Below, piece by piece: positions 7,861 through 14,976 of a stretch of DNA of 40,012 bases. The stretch comes from a virus, in the IMG/VR virus record IMGVR_UViG_3300044957_001619, positions 1-40,012 of that record; one strand, 5' to 3'. The stretch's first letter is position 1. Each line of letters begins with the position of its first letter. The notes under the pieces were generated by a model that was given only the letters and a program-made list of their open reading frames with translations, did no database searches and was not told where the DNA came from. The position numbers and the translations under genes were made by a program.

Positions 7861-8886
7861 CTAGGCCCTTTTGGCTTTGATGGCGATATATTCGTCGCAT
7901 CTGCATGCGACCGTTTCCGCCGCGCCAGCCCCTCGACTTTGGTCACCGGGGAACATCATCTGCGCGCCGCTTGGGCTGACGAACGGCGCATCCAGGCCCC
8001 GGACCTCTTGCCCGTTCATGGCGCCGTGGGTGTCGCGCTCGCGACCGTCCGTCGTGGTGGACCAGCCGCGCACGATGTCCATGACGTCGATCCGGCCATC
8101 GTCGGCCAGTTGCTGATAGGCTTCGTGCTTCGCGGCCCGGATGGCCGGGAGGCCTTCGGTTCGGGCGATGATCTCGCCACGGCGGCGGACCAGGCGCGCG
8201 GAATAGCGGGTGACAGCGGTGCGGGCGGTCTCGGCGGGGACAGGCTTGCCGGTTTCGATGGCGCGGGTCACGGCCCGGTCGTATCGGCGATCCCGCTGTT
8301 TCCGGGTCAGGTAGTGGCGCAGAAGGGCGGGGTCCGTCGAGGCCAACTCGGCGCGGGCGGTGGCGACGTGGTCACGATAGGGGCCGGAGAGACCGATCAG
8401 GCCGCCTTCACGGTTTCCGGTGGCCCGACTGATCCGTCCGACCAGATCCAGCGCCACAGACCGGGGACTGGCGCCGCGCGCCATGCCATCGGCGAGGTGC
8501 TGGCGAGCTTGCTGGATCTCGGTGTCGATCAGCCCTGTGATGAGACGGGCCGCCCGTTCTCGGATGATCGCGGCCGCGCGCTGATTGCCGGGGTCGAACC
8601 TGAACCCGATGGAGACGGCGGCCGGCATGGATGCGACCGCGCCTTGACCCCCGGCCGTAAATGCCTCCGTGAGTTTGGCCTCCAGGGGCTGGAATGCGGC
8701 CCGGTTGAGGTGAAGGGCGTCCAATGCGGATTGCAGATCGCCTCGTTCCATGGCCGCGATGACGCGCTGGACCTGTGCATTCCGAGTCAGGTCTCGGATC
8801 GCCGCCATGAAGGCTTCAGCGACCTCTTGGCCATACTTCGCCGCCAGCTCCCGGAAGAGCCGTTTTTGCGTCGGACGTCTGGCCAT
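7861..8886 (-). CDS. phage head morphogenesis protein (SPP1 gp7 / MuF-like)
   Basis: 341 residues starting MARRPTQKRLFRELAAKYGQ. The N-terminal two thirds are helical and Arg-rich. The C-terminal domain contains WSTTTDGRERDTHGAMNGQE followed by FPGDQSRGAGAAETVACRCD, the defining D-R-D-H ... C-R-C pattern of the MuF family. These minor head proteins enter the capsid with or next to the portal and may be ejected with DNA. The gene sits a few genes after the portal and before the endonuclease insertion. It ends in IKAKRA and TAG, immediately before the conserved hairpin. Confidence 0.85.
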   Translation of the reverse strand: MARRPTQKRLFRELAAKYGQEVAEAFMAAIRDLTRNAQVQRVIAAMERGDLQSALDALHLNRAAFQPLEAKLTEAFTAGGQGAVASMPAAVSIGFRFDPGNQRAAAIIRERAARLITGLIDTEIQQARQHLADGMARGASPRSVALDLVGRISRATGNREGGLIGLSGPYRDHVATARAELASTDPALLRHYLTRKQRDRRYDRAVTRAIETGKPVPAETARTAVTRYSARLVRRRGEIIARTEGLPAIRAAKHEAYQQLADDGRIDVMDIVRGWSTTTDGRERDTHGAMNGQEVRGLDAPFVSPSGAQMMFPGDQSRGAGAAETVACRCDEYIAIKAKRA

Positions 8887-8890
8887 GTGG

Positions 8891-9145
8891 TTAGGGCTTG
8901 AGAGCCCGGACGTGGGTGGCGGCTTGGGCCGTCAGGTCGAGATAGGCCTCGGCCTGACCCATGGCGACTTCCCGGATGCGAGCCACGGCGGCGGCGCCGC
9001 GATCTTCAATGATGGCGGCCTCCAGCGCGCGGGCCGAGGCGACCAGATCGAGAAGCGTCTCGGTCGCCATCTCAGCCGGCATGCGGTGAGCCGTTTCAGG
9101 ATCGTCGGGAATGATCGCCACGACGGGGAAAGTCGCACAGGTCAT
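8891..9145 (-). CDS. hypothetical small helical late protein
   Basis: 84 residues from ATG 9145 (MTCATFPVVAIIPDDPETAH); a longer reading would overlap the preceding gene deeply. The start is 5 bases after the previous stop. The C-terminal half is an amphipathic Ala-rich helix (TLLDLVASARALEAAIIEDR). No family is recognised. The position between the connector and MuF-like genes suggests a head-tail accessory function. Confidence 0.6.
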   Translation of the reverse strand: MTCATFPVVAIIPDDPETAHRMPAEMATETLLDLVASARALEAAIIEDRGAAAVARIREVAMGQAEAYLDLTAQAATHVRALKP

Positions 9146-9149
9146 CGCG

Positions 9150-9653
9150 TCAGCCAACCGACCATACACCGAGGCCGGAACCTGCGACTTCGGGAAGGAG
9201 AAACGGAGCGAGCAGCCCTTCAACGGCGCTCAGCTTGATCGTGGCGTCGGCGGCGGCATTTCCCGAGCCCTCGAAATACTCTCTCTCGATGGTGTCGATC
9301 TTCTTGCGCTTCAGGGCTTCGCTGGACCGTGCAGCAGCCGCCAGGCTGCCAGGGTTCTGCGCTTCATGCAGAGCAGCGTGATAGCTGGCGATGACGACAT
9401 TGCGAGGGATGGCGTCAGCGGGGACGGAAGCCTTCCAGAAAGTGGCGTTGACCCGGGGCCAGGCGCGCTCCTGGTCGATACCTCCAGCGGGTTCGCCCCT
9501 GAACCGCTGGCCATAGAGGGCGTCGATGTAGTCGCTGCCCCGTTGGCGCAGCTGGGCTACGGTCAGATCATCGTCGGAGCCGGTCGTGTAGCCGTTCTCC
9601 GCGATCCAGTCGGTGAAACTGCCCGCGCCGGTGTCTGATCCGTAGCCCGCCAC
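9150..9653 (-). CDS. head-tail connector protein (DnaT-like/gp6-like family)
   Basis: 167 residues with a GTG start at 9653 (MAGYGSDTGAGSFTDWIAEN), preceded by AAGG. It contains SDYIDALYGQRFRGEPAGG, which resembles the phage proteins annotated as putative DnaT-like ssDNA-binding proteins; these occupy the head-tail adaptor position. Helical throughout. Probable role: first adaptor ring below the portal. The alternative, DNA binding, is less likely given the neighbours. Confidence 0.65.
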   Translation of the reverse strand: MAGYGSDTGAGSFTDWIAENGYTTGSDDDLTVAQLRQRGSDYIDALYGQRFRGEPAGGIDQERAWPRVNATFWKASVPADAIPRNVVIASYHAALHEAQNPGSLAAAARSSEALKRKKIDTIEREYFEGSGNAAADATIKLSAVEGLLAPFLLPEVAGSGLGVWSVG

Positions 9654-9656
9654 GGC

Positions 9657-10064
9657 TCAGGCCTTCGCGTGTTCGACGACGAACGCGGCCTTGTCCTCGT
9701 CGGACAGGCCGTTGAACGCCGTCGCGTCGGCTTCAGACAGAGCGGCGCCCTGTTCCTTGCCGTCGGTGTCGAAGATGAACCACTCTTCGCCCTTGGCCTT
9801 GGCCTCGTAAGTGATCGGGTCCTTGCCCGGGTTGGTGACGGCCTTCTTGCCGCCCTTGGCCTTGGCCTCGTAAGTGATCGGGTCCTTGCCCGGGTTGGTG
9901 ACGGCCTTCTTGCCGCCCTTGGCCTTGGGCTCAGCGTCGTCCGCCACGATCTCGTAGCGGCCTGCCCAGCCGGTCGGCTCGTCCTTCACGGTGAAATACG
10001 AGCCGACCGGCACTTCCTTGCCTTCGCCATCGAAGATGCCGCCGGCGGTGATCTTGATGCGCAT
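9657..10064 (-). CDS. small late protein with internal 21-residue repeats
   Basis: 135 residues starting MRIKITAGGIFDGEGKEVPV, with AAGGAG upstream. The first 45 residues look like a small beta domain (GSYFTVKDEPTGWAGRYEIV). The middle consists of just over two near-identical 21-residue Lys-rich repeats containing GGKKAVTNPGKDPITYEAKA. The acidic C-terminus (LSEADATAFNGLSDEDKAAF) is helical. It lies just downstream of the major capsid gene, a usual place for a capsid-associated or connector accessory protein. Not recognised by family. Confidence 0.7.
   Translation of the reverse strand: MRIKITAGGIFDGEGKEVPVGSYFTVKDEPTGWAGRYEIVADDAEPKAKGGKKAVTNPGKDPITYEAKAKGGKKAVTNPGKDPITYEAKAKGEEWFIFDTDGKEQGAALSEADATAFNGLSDEDKAAFVVEHAKA
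9788..9928. repeat. 63-bp in-frame tandem repeat, about 2.2 copies
   Basis: Copies at 9788-9850 and 9851-9913 are identical as far as can be read, and a partial third copy runs to 9928. The period of 63 bp preserves the frame and adds 21 residues each time. Exact identity at the DNA level points to recent duplication by slippage or unequal recombination. Confidence 0.9.
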
Positions 10065-10090
10065 GGTGCGCTCCTTCCGTCGAAAGGGAA

Positions 10091-10112
10091 GGCCCCGGCC
10101 GAAGCCAGGGCC
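10091..10112 (-). terminator. hairpin terminator/attenuator after the major capsid gene
   Basis: The minus strand reads GGCCCTGGC-TTCG-GCCGGGGCC: a 9-bp stem with one T.G pair and a stable TTCG tetraloop, followed by TTCCCTTT. It begins 11 bases after the capsid stop codon. It probably stabilises the capsid message or attenuates downstream transcription. Confidence 0.6.
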
Positions 10113-10122
10113 CGCCGGTGGG

Positions 10123-11178
10123 TTAGTTGACGACCGTCGAGTAGAAGACGCCCGACTTGCCGTTGAAGTCCGCTCGGACCTCCAGGCCCATCGCCCCCAT
10201 GTTGAGGAACTGATAGTTGTCGGTCGGACGCAGACGGGTCAGGGCCGTGGTGTTGACCGCCATGCCGATGATCGGACGGATGTAGCGAGCGTTCGGCACG
10301 AAGCCGAAGAACGCATTGCCCGACAGCTTGAAGGTCTTCTCGATCTTGGCGATCTGGGGGTTGGTCAGGACCTGCTGAAGCAGGGTTCCGTTCTTGAAGC
10401 CGGCCGAGCCCGAATAGGAACGCAGCAGGTTCCGATAGATCTCCGGCGAGACGTAGATGTTCACCGGTCCCGAGATGAGGTTGGCGTCCAGCATCGCCCC
10501 GAGGGTGCGAGTGAAGAAGCCGTCGATCGCGTCGGAAGTGGTCGCCGATGCGGACAGATCGATGTTGGCGCCGCCCGCTCCCGACCCGAGGTTGATCGCC
10601 TTGGACAGGGGGTTCGTGCGGATGCCGGTGGCGGCATAACCCTGAAACACGATGGTGCTGTCGCCGTCCAGCACATAGTCGGCCATGTCGCGGTTGATCT
10701 TGTCCAGCGCGGCTTCCTGATCGTCGGCCAGGGCGTCGAAGTTCTCCGACTGAAGGGTGTTCCATTCCCGCCATTCGCGGCCGAAGCCGTCTTGGAAGAT
10801 CGGAACCGGCGTGCCCCGGAAGTTGTAAGTCACCTTGTCCATGGGGACCGGCACTTGGCCCGTCATGGAGCGGACGACCGGGTTAGCGGAGTCCGACGCC
10901 ACACGGGTCATGTGGACCAGCTTGCCGATGTTCACCGGCTTCGCCAGGCTCATCAGGTCCGACATGTAGACGTTGCCGCCGTCGTCACGCATCACGCGCT
11001 GGGTGATGGTGTCGAACTCCTGCCAGGCGTCACGCGGCAGGACAGCCGCCGCGTTGCCGTGGAAAGTGGCGAAGTGGTCTTCCACGTGGTGGAAGTAGTC
11101 GCGCTCGACGCCAAGGTCGTCCCACCATTGAGCATGGGGGCGCGAGTTGGCGACGAGTTGATCGTCGAAGTAGCGCAT
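10123..11178 (-). CDS. major capsid protein, HK97 fold (DUF6260-like)
   Basis: 351 residues starting MRYFDDQLVANSRPHAQWWD. No separate delta domain is apparent, consistent with scaffolding by the upstream protease/scaffold gene. Typical elements include an N-arm (FDTITQRVMRDDGG), an E-loop-like segment (VPVPMDKVTYNFRGTPVPIF), a spine-helix region rich in D/E (EWNTLQSENFDALADDQEAA), and a C-terminal beta-rich domain (NIYVSPEIYRNLLRSYSGSA). It forms the icosahedral shell. The gene order protease/scaffold, decoration, capsid and the post-gene hairpin support the call. Confidence 0.85.
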   Translation of the reverse strand: MRYFDDQLVANSRPHAQWWDDLGVERDYFHHVEDHFATFHGNAAAVLPRDAWQEFDTITQRVMRDDGGNVYMSDLMSLAKPVNIGKLVHMTRVASDSANPVVRSMTGQVPVPMDKVTYNFRGTPVPIFQDGFGREWREWNTLQSENFDALADDQEAALDKINRDMADYVLDGDSTIVFQGYAATGIRTNPLSKAINLGSGAGGANIDLSASATTSDAIDGFFTRTLGAMLDANLISGPVNIYVSPEIYRNLLRSYSGSAGFKNGTLLQQVLTNPQIAKIEKTFKLSGNAFFGFVPNARYIRPIIGMAVNTTALTRLRPTDNYQFLNMGAMGLEVRADFNGKSGVFYSTVVN

Positions 11179-11190
11179 GTCCGACCCTCC

Positions 11191-11640
11191 TTAGGCGACG
11201 GCCACGTTCCGAGGAGCCTTGCGCACGCGCACAAGCTGATCGGAACCGGTGTTGTTGTTGAAGGCCTCTTCGGCGACCACGATGACGTTCTGCCCGCTCG
11301 TCGCGAGGACGAACTTGCCCGCGCTGTTGGTGGTCAGTTCGGCGTCCTTGGCGACGTTTACGCCCGTGGGGACGCGAACGTTGTAGAACTGCTCGTCCAG
11401 CAGCTCGAGGCCGACGCCTCGATCTCCGGAAAGCCAGGCATCATCGACGCCCTTCATGGCGAGATAGTTGTCCTGAAGGATGTAGATGCGGTCGCCGGAG
11501 TTGGCGCCGGCCTGAGCGAAGTTATTGCTGGACCGAACGACGGCGGTGCCGGGCAGATAGGCGCCGTTCAGGATGGCTTCCTGAACCTGGGGAAGGGTCT
11601 CGGTGACCGGACCCGCGAAGATCTTGTTGAAGCGGGGCAT
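11191..11640 (-). CDS. capsid decoration / stabilisation-like protein
   Basis: 149 residues starting MPRFNKIFAGPVTETLPQVQ. Predicted beta-rich and Gly/Asn-rich (ILNGAYLPGTAVVRSSNNFA, TSGQNVIVVAEEAFNNNTGS). In BcepNazgul-like and related phages a protein of this size separates the protease/scaffold from the capsid gene and is considered a head decoration or capsid-stabilising protein. It ends in a basic tail (RVRKAPRNVAVA). Function is inferred from position and composition. Confidence 0.55.
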   Translation of the reverse strand: MPRFNKIFAGPVTETLPQVQEAILNGAYLPGTAVVRSSNNFAQAGANSGDRIYILQDNYLAMKGVDDAWLSGDRGVGLELLDEQFYNVRVPTGVNVAKDAELTTNSAGKFVLATSGQNVIVVAEEAFNNNTGSDQLVRVRKAPRNVAVA

Positions 11641-11641
11641 C

Positions 11642-12019
11642 TTAGTTCACCGCCTTCGGGGGCGTGTGGCCCTTGCGCTCACCCGTGCGGGGGGTGAAGC
11701 CGTTGACGATGGGGGCGGCCTTGCCGGGCTCGGCCTTGGGAGCCAGGGCGCGGGCGGCGTTCAGGGTGAGCTCGCCGGCGGCGGCCTCGTCCATGATGTT
11801 GCCGGCGACGATCTTCTCGCGAAGGGTCTTGAGCTCCGCTTCCTCGGTCGCCTTGGCGCTGTTGGCCTGAGCCTCCAGCTGTTCGGTGATCGGCTTCAGC
11901 GCATTGGCGACCGCCTCGGCGACCGAAGTCCCGATGCTGGTGCCGATGGTCTTCACGCTTTCCGAGAGGGTCTTCACCTCGCCGGACAGCGCATCGAACT
12001 GTTCTTTCGAGACAGTCAT
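11642..12019 (-). CDS. nested scaffold protein from an internal start
   Basis: In-frame ATG at 12019 (MTVSKEQFDALSGEVKTLSE) is preceded by AAGGA with a 7-base gap. The 125-residue product is the helical C-terminal domain of the protease/scaffold gene and ends before the basic tail GERKGHTPPKAVN. This is the arrangement of lambda C/Nu3, where the scaffold is translated from inside the protease gene. Confidence 0.5.
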   Translation of the reverse strand: MTVSKEQFDALSGEVKTLSESVKTIGTSIGTSVAEAVANALKPITEQLEAQANSAKATEEAELKTLREKIVAGNIMDEAAAGELTLNAARALAPKAEPGKAAPIVNGFTPRTGERKGHTPPKAVN

Positions 12020-13054
12020 GTCAGCGTCCTTGTTTTGCTGTTCAGAGGGGACCCGCTCGGAGCCTTTGAGGGCCTCGATAAGGGCGGTTTTGACGCGCTC
12101 CAGCCACGACGCACGCTCGCGCCGGTCCAGAGCTTGGGCGAGGTTGTCCAGCGCCCAATCGACGCCACGCTCAGCATCCTCGGTGAGGGTGCTGTTGATG
12201 ACGCCGATCTCTTTGCCCGCCGAGTTGACCATCATGCCGACGCCCTGTTCCGGGGTGGCCGCGCCGTCCTCGTCCAAGAGGATCGCGTCGTGGTCGAACT
12301 CGATATCGCGAGCGGTGAACTTGTAGGGAACGTCGCCGTTGGCGGCGTCCATGATGGCCAGCAGGCCGGTAGAGGTATGGACCGGGTCACCGGCGTCGAT
12401 GGCCGCCAGCACCCGCTTGCCGCCCTCGGACTGGTTGGCGCGCTCGACGTCGATCACCTTGTCCAGCAGGACGCGGCCGCCTTCCTGACGGACGTTCTCA
12501 TTCCAGGCGCCGATCCAGCCTTGGTTCAGGCCCTCGGGGTCTCGCGCTGACAAAAACTTGCCGTTGACGCTGGGATGGCCCAGCGGAGCCGGGGTCCGCT
12601 CCAGCGACTTGAACGACTTCGCGATCTCCGCCGCCGGGTAGAGGATGTCGTTCATCACGACGTCGTCGGGCAGGGTGGCGGAGGGGACGATGATCACGTC
12701 GCGCCCGTTGCGCTTCTCGCGTCGGATCTTGGCCGAGTTGGCCAGGGTGCGGATGTTGACGCGGACCTGATCACCGGCAATGAGGGCCTTGTTGACGCGG
12801 ACGGCATCATTCATGGACGCCATGTCACCGCGAGACGATGACTCGCCGGTCAAGGCGCTTAGTGCCTCGACCATCATGTCCATCATCGCCTGCTGCGATT
12901 CCTCACCGGCTGCGCCTGTAGTGGGGGCCGTGCCGTTCATATGTTTCTTGTGAAGAGCAATCGCGTCCTGCAATTTGGCTTTGGCCAGCGCGATATCTTT
13001 CGTCCGATCCTTGTTCACGACGAACGTGCGGGCGTTCACGTCATGCTGTTGCAC
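11642..13054 (-). CDS. prohead protease fused to scaffold domain (DUF2213-like)
   Basis: 470 residues with a GTG start at 13054 (MQQHDVNARTFVVNKDRTKD), preceded by GGAGG. The central part (about residues 90-290) resembles the DUF2213 family, with LERTPAPLGHPSVNGKFLSA and DAGDPVHTSTGLLAIMDAAN, interpreted as a capsid maturation protease. Residues 345-470 are a helical, charged scaffold domain. A second translation start inside the gene (12019) could make the scaffold alone. The HNH insertion lies between this gene and the portal. Confidence 0.75.
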   Translation of the reverse strand: MQQHDVNARTFVVNKDRTKDIALAKAKLQDAIALHKKHMNGTAPTTGAAGEESQQAMMDMMVEALSALTGESSSRGDMASMNDAVRVNKALIAGDQVRVNIRTLANSAKIRREKRNGRDVIIVPSATLPDDVVMNDILYPAAEIAKSFKSLERTPAPLGHPSVNGKFLSARDPEGLNQGWIGAWNENVRQEGGRVLLDKVIDVERANQSEGGKRVLAAIDAGDPVHTSTGLLAIMDAANGDVPYKFTARDIEFDHDAILLDEDGAATPEQGVGMMVNSAGKEIGVINSTLTEDAERGVDWALDNLAQALDRRERASWLERVKTALIEALKGSERVPSEQQNKDADMTVSKEQFDALSGEVKTLSESVKTIGTSIGTSVAEAVANALKPITEQLEAQANSAKATEEAELKTLREKIVAGNIMDEAAAGELTLNAARALAPKAEPGKAAPIVNGFTPRTGERKGHTPPKAVN

Positions 13055-13114
13055 GCGCGCCTCCTTCGGATTGTGGATGTGGTCAGGACTCGGCGGCCGG
13101 GTCGTCTTCGGGGG
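13055..13114 (-). other. intergenic stretch with possible displaced portal C-terminal codons
   Basis: After the HNH stop, one minus-strand frame reads LAPEDDPAAES then TGA (stop at 13083-13085), an acidic tail similar in composition to the portal C-terminus, which ends SEDEERDALGSPDDDADVLG. It may be what is left of the portal 3' end after endonuclease insertion. The rest of the interval contains the AAGGAGG ribosome site of the protease gene. Confidence 0.3.
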
Positions 13115-13507
13115 CTAAGTCAGCCAAGCCCAAGTCGCGCCCGATGAGATCAGGCTGATAGTTGCTCTGGCCACGCCGAAGCGTTCGGCAATGGCTTCGT
13201 GACCGGACGTCGGCGGTGCGCCGTGCGCGAACTCACAGATGATCCGATAGGCTCGACGAGACCGGTGCGCTGGGTGACCGCCGTTGGCGTAGCCGTTCTT
13301 GTCGCGGGCAAAGGGCCAGATCAGGCAGTCGCTGCCGTCGTGCTTCAGAGCGACTTCGTCGATCCATTCTTTGACGGCGCCGTTGCGTGTTCCACCCGCC
13401 AGTTCGTCACCGTGTCGGCGCCAGCGCCGATAGTGGGATTCACACCAGCCACGCGCCAAGTGCGGCTTGCCGCAGCCGTCGATTTTGCATACCGCAGGGG
13501 TAGCCAT
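13115..13507 (-). CDS. HNH homing endonuclease with its catalytic core deleted
   Basis: 130 residues from ATG 13507 (MATPAVCKIDGCGKPHLARG), chosen because GAGG lies just upstream; the earlier ATG at 13519 has none. An N-terminal C-x4-C-x9-C-x2-H finger matches those of the LAGLIDADG gene. The HNH family core begins normally (DCLIWPFARDKNGYANGG, AYRIICEFAHGAPPTSGHEA). It then jumps to the C-terminal helix-turn-helix (IAERFGVARATISLISSGAT), lacking the family's usual C-G-N ... C-V-N-P-x-H-L segment. The reading frame is intact, but the enzyme is probably inactive. Confidence 0.75.
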   Translation of the reverse strand: MATPAVCKIDGCGKPHLARGWCESHYRRWRRHGDELAGGTRNGAVKEWIDEVALKHDGSDCLIWPFARDKNGYANGGHPAHRSRRAYRIICEFAHGAPPTSGHEAIAERFGVARATISLISSGATWAWLT

Positions 13508-13523
13508 GGCGAACCTCATCCGT

Positions 13524-13576
13524 TCGTTGTGGTTAGGCTCGGCGGGGCGCTTCCAACACCTCGTCGAGCCGATATA
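13524..13576 (-). other. structured hairpin element 5' of the HNH gene (second copy)
   Basis: The minus strand has ATC, a 35-nt hairpin at 13536-13570 (outer stem GGCTCGACG/CGCCGAGCC with one A.C mismatch; inner stem GGTGT/GCGCC; loop TGGAA), then TAACCACAACGA at 13524-13535. Length and layout equal the copy at 7807-7857. Four of nine outer-stem pairs differ by compensatory double changes. It begins just after the portal stop codon. Confidence 0.75.
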
Positions 13577-13578
13577 CC

Positions 13579-14976
13579 TTAGCTTCTTTCGCGCTTCCCC
13601 CCAAGCACATCAGCGTCATCGTCAGGCGACCCGAGCGCGTCTCGCTCCTCATCTTCCGAGACCTCATCCCCGAACTTATCGGCGTCGCTGAGCGGCTCGC
13701 GCCCGACTTCCGAGCGCATCTCATCGCCAGTGAAGACCAACTCATTGGAGGCGCGCATCTTGTCGTTGACGGCAGCCATTCGTTCGACCCGCTCAAGCAT
13801 TTCATTCGGGGAGGGGTCGAGCAGGCTCTTCCAGTCCAAGAACCAGTCCTTCGCCGGCAGGATGCCGAAGCGCTCCAGACGGTTGACGAAACCCATGATC
13901 GACGGGATCGCCTGATTGATGCGCCGGGCCATGTTGACCTTGGCCCATTCCTCGCTGTCCTCGGTCGAGGCGCGCTCGCCGGTCTGAGAGCCGATCAGCA
14001 CCTTCATCGGGATCGAGAACGAAGCCGCGAACGACTGCGCAGCCACGGCGAAGAAGTGTTCAGGCGAGGGCAGGTTCACCTGCATCGGCGTCGCCTTGAT
14101 GCCCTGGAGCAGCAGCGACTTGTCGAAGCCGGCGTTGAACCCCTCGACCTGCTCGTTGATCTTGTCGACCAACTCGGGAACGGGCACGTCCATGGCGCGG
14201 GCCATGTTCTCGACGTTGGCGTCCTTGTCGATCTCCAGGCTCAGGCCGGACTTAGCGTTCTTCCAGAAGCCCTCGCCGCCGCCGCCCCGGATCTTCTCCA
14301 TGTCCAGGAGGGCGTTGTAGCCGGGCTCGAGGGCGGAGCGGCCGTTGAGCGTCCCATCCGCCGACCAGACTATCACCCTGTCCGGGTGGATGTTGAAGGT
14401 GCGCGGCTGTTGCTGTTGACCGACCGCGCTCTCGGCGAAAGCGAACATCTTCGGCTGCCCGTAGGTCTCCGACCGTTCGTCCGTGTCCCATTCGCTGACG
14501 GTCAGCTGGCCTTCCCAGGCAGGGATGACTTCGGCTAGGCCGAGCAGCCCGCCATTCACCCGATCAACGGGCTCGCGGAAGGGCTTGTCATCGGCGAGGC
14601 GGAGGATCAGCCCGGCATAGGCGCCGACCAAGCCTCGGCGGTCGCACTCGGCCATGTGCTGCCAGACCCGGAGATCATCGAACCGCTGGCGGATATCGGC
14701 CTCGAGCTTAGTCTCGCCCTGGTCGCCGTCCTTGGTCCCGTCTCGTTGGAACTCCTGGAGGAAGGGATTGTCCTCCCAGGTCTTGCCGATGGTCTTGTCC
14801 ACCGCAGCGGCGGCGAGCGGGTAGCGGGTGTAGGCGTGATAGGCCTCGGCGAAGGTGACCCGGTCAGGATAGCCGAAGTCGGCGGCGTGATTGTGCTTCT
14901 GCCCGCCGAAGAAGCCGGGGAACATCGTCTGAAGCGACCGGGAAGCCGCGTTCAGCAGGAGGTGACGGGCACTCAT
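13579..14976 (-). CDS. portal protein, DUF1073 family
   Basis: 465 residues starting MSARHLLLNAASRSLQTMFP; the ATG overlaps the large terminase stop (ATGA). DUF1073 hallmarks include an early YPLAAAAVDKTIGKTWEDNP region, RTFNIHPDRVIVWSADGTLN, and a glycine-rich helix MEKIRGGGGEGFWKNAKSG. The late part (IPMKVLIGSQTGERASTEDS) is also typical of this portal class. It forms the dodecameric channel for DNA packaging. The C-terminus is strongly acidic (DEVSEDEERDALGSPDDDAD) and may have been changed by the endonuclease insertion next to it. Confidence 0.85.
   Translation of the reverse strand: MSARHLLLNAASRSLQTMFPGFFGGQKHNHAADFGYPDRVTFAEAYHAYTRYPLAAAAVDKTIGKTWEDNPFLQEFQRDGTKDGDQGETKLEADIRQRFDDLRVWQHMAECDRRGLVGAYAGLILRLADDKPFREPVDRVNGGLLGLAEVIPAWEGQLTVSEWDTDERSETYGQPKMFAFAESAVGQQQQPRTFNIHPDRVIVWSADGTLNGRSALEPGYNALLDMEKIRGGGGEGFWKNAKSGLSLEIDKDANVENMARAMDVPVPELVDKINEQVEGFNAGFDKSLLLQGIKATPMQVNLPSPEHFFAVAAQSFAASFSIPMKVLIGSQTGERASTEDSEEWAKVNMARRINQAIPSIMGFVNRLERFGILPAKDWFLDWKSLLDPSPNEMLERVERMAAVNDKMRASNELVFTGDEMRSEVGREPLSDADKFGDEVSEDEERDALGSPDDDADVLGGKRERS

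Noticed and set aside
7819-7863. The hairpin elements read as conserved peptides (YRADEALE and YRLDEVLE) followed by TAA.
   Set aside because: In one copy the frame follows an in-frame stop and in the other it is out of frame with the upstream gene. Stem pairs change in compensatory fashion, which favours structure over coding; kept as an alternative.
7807-13576. Hairpins as HEARO/omega RNA of IscB-type nucleases.
   Set aside because: The elements are far too short, and neither neighbouring gene is an IscB/RuvC-HNH protein.
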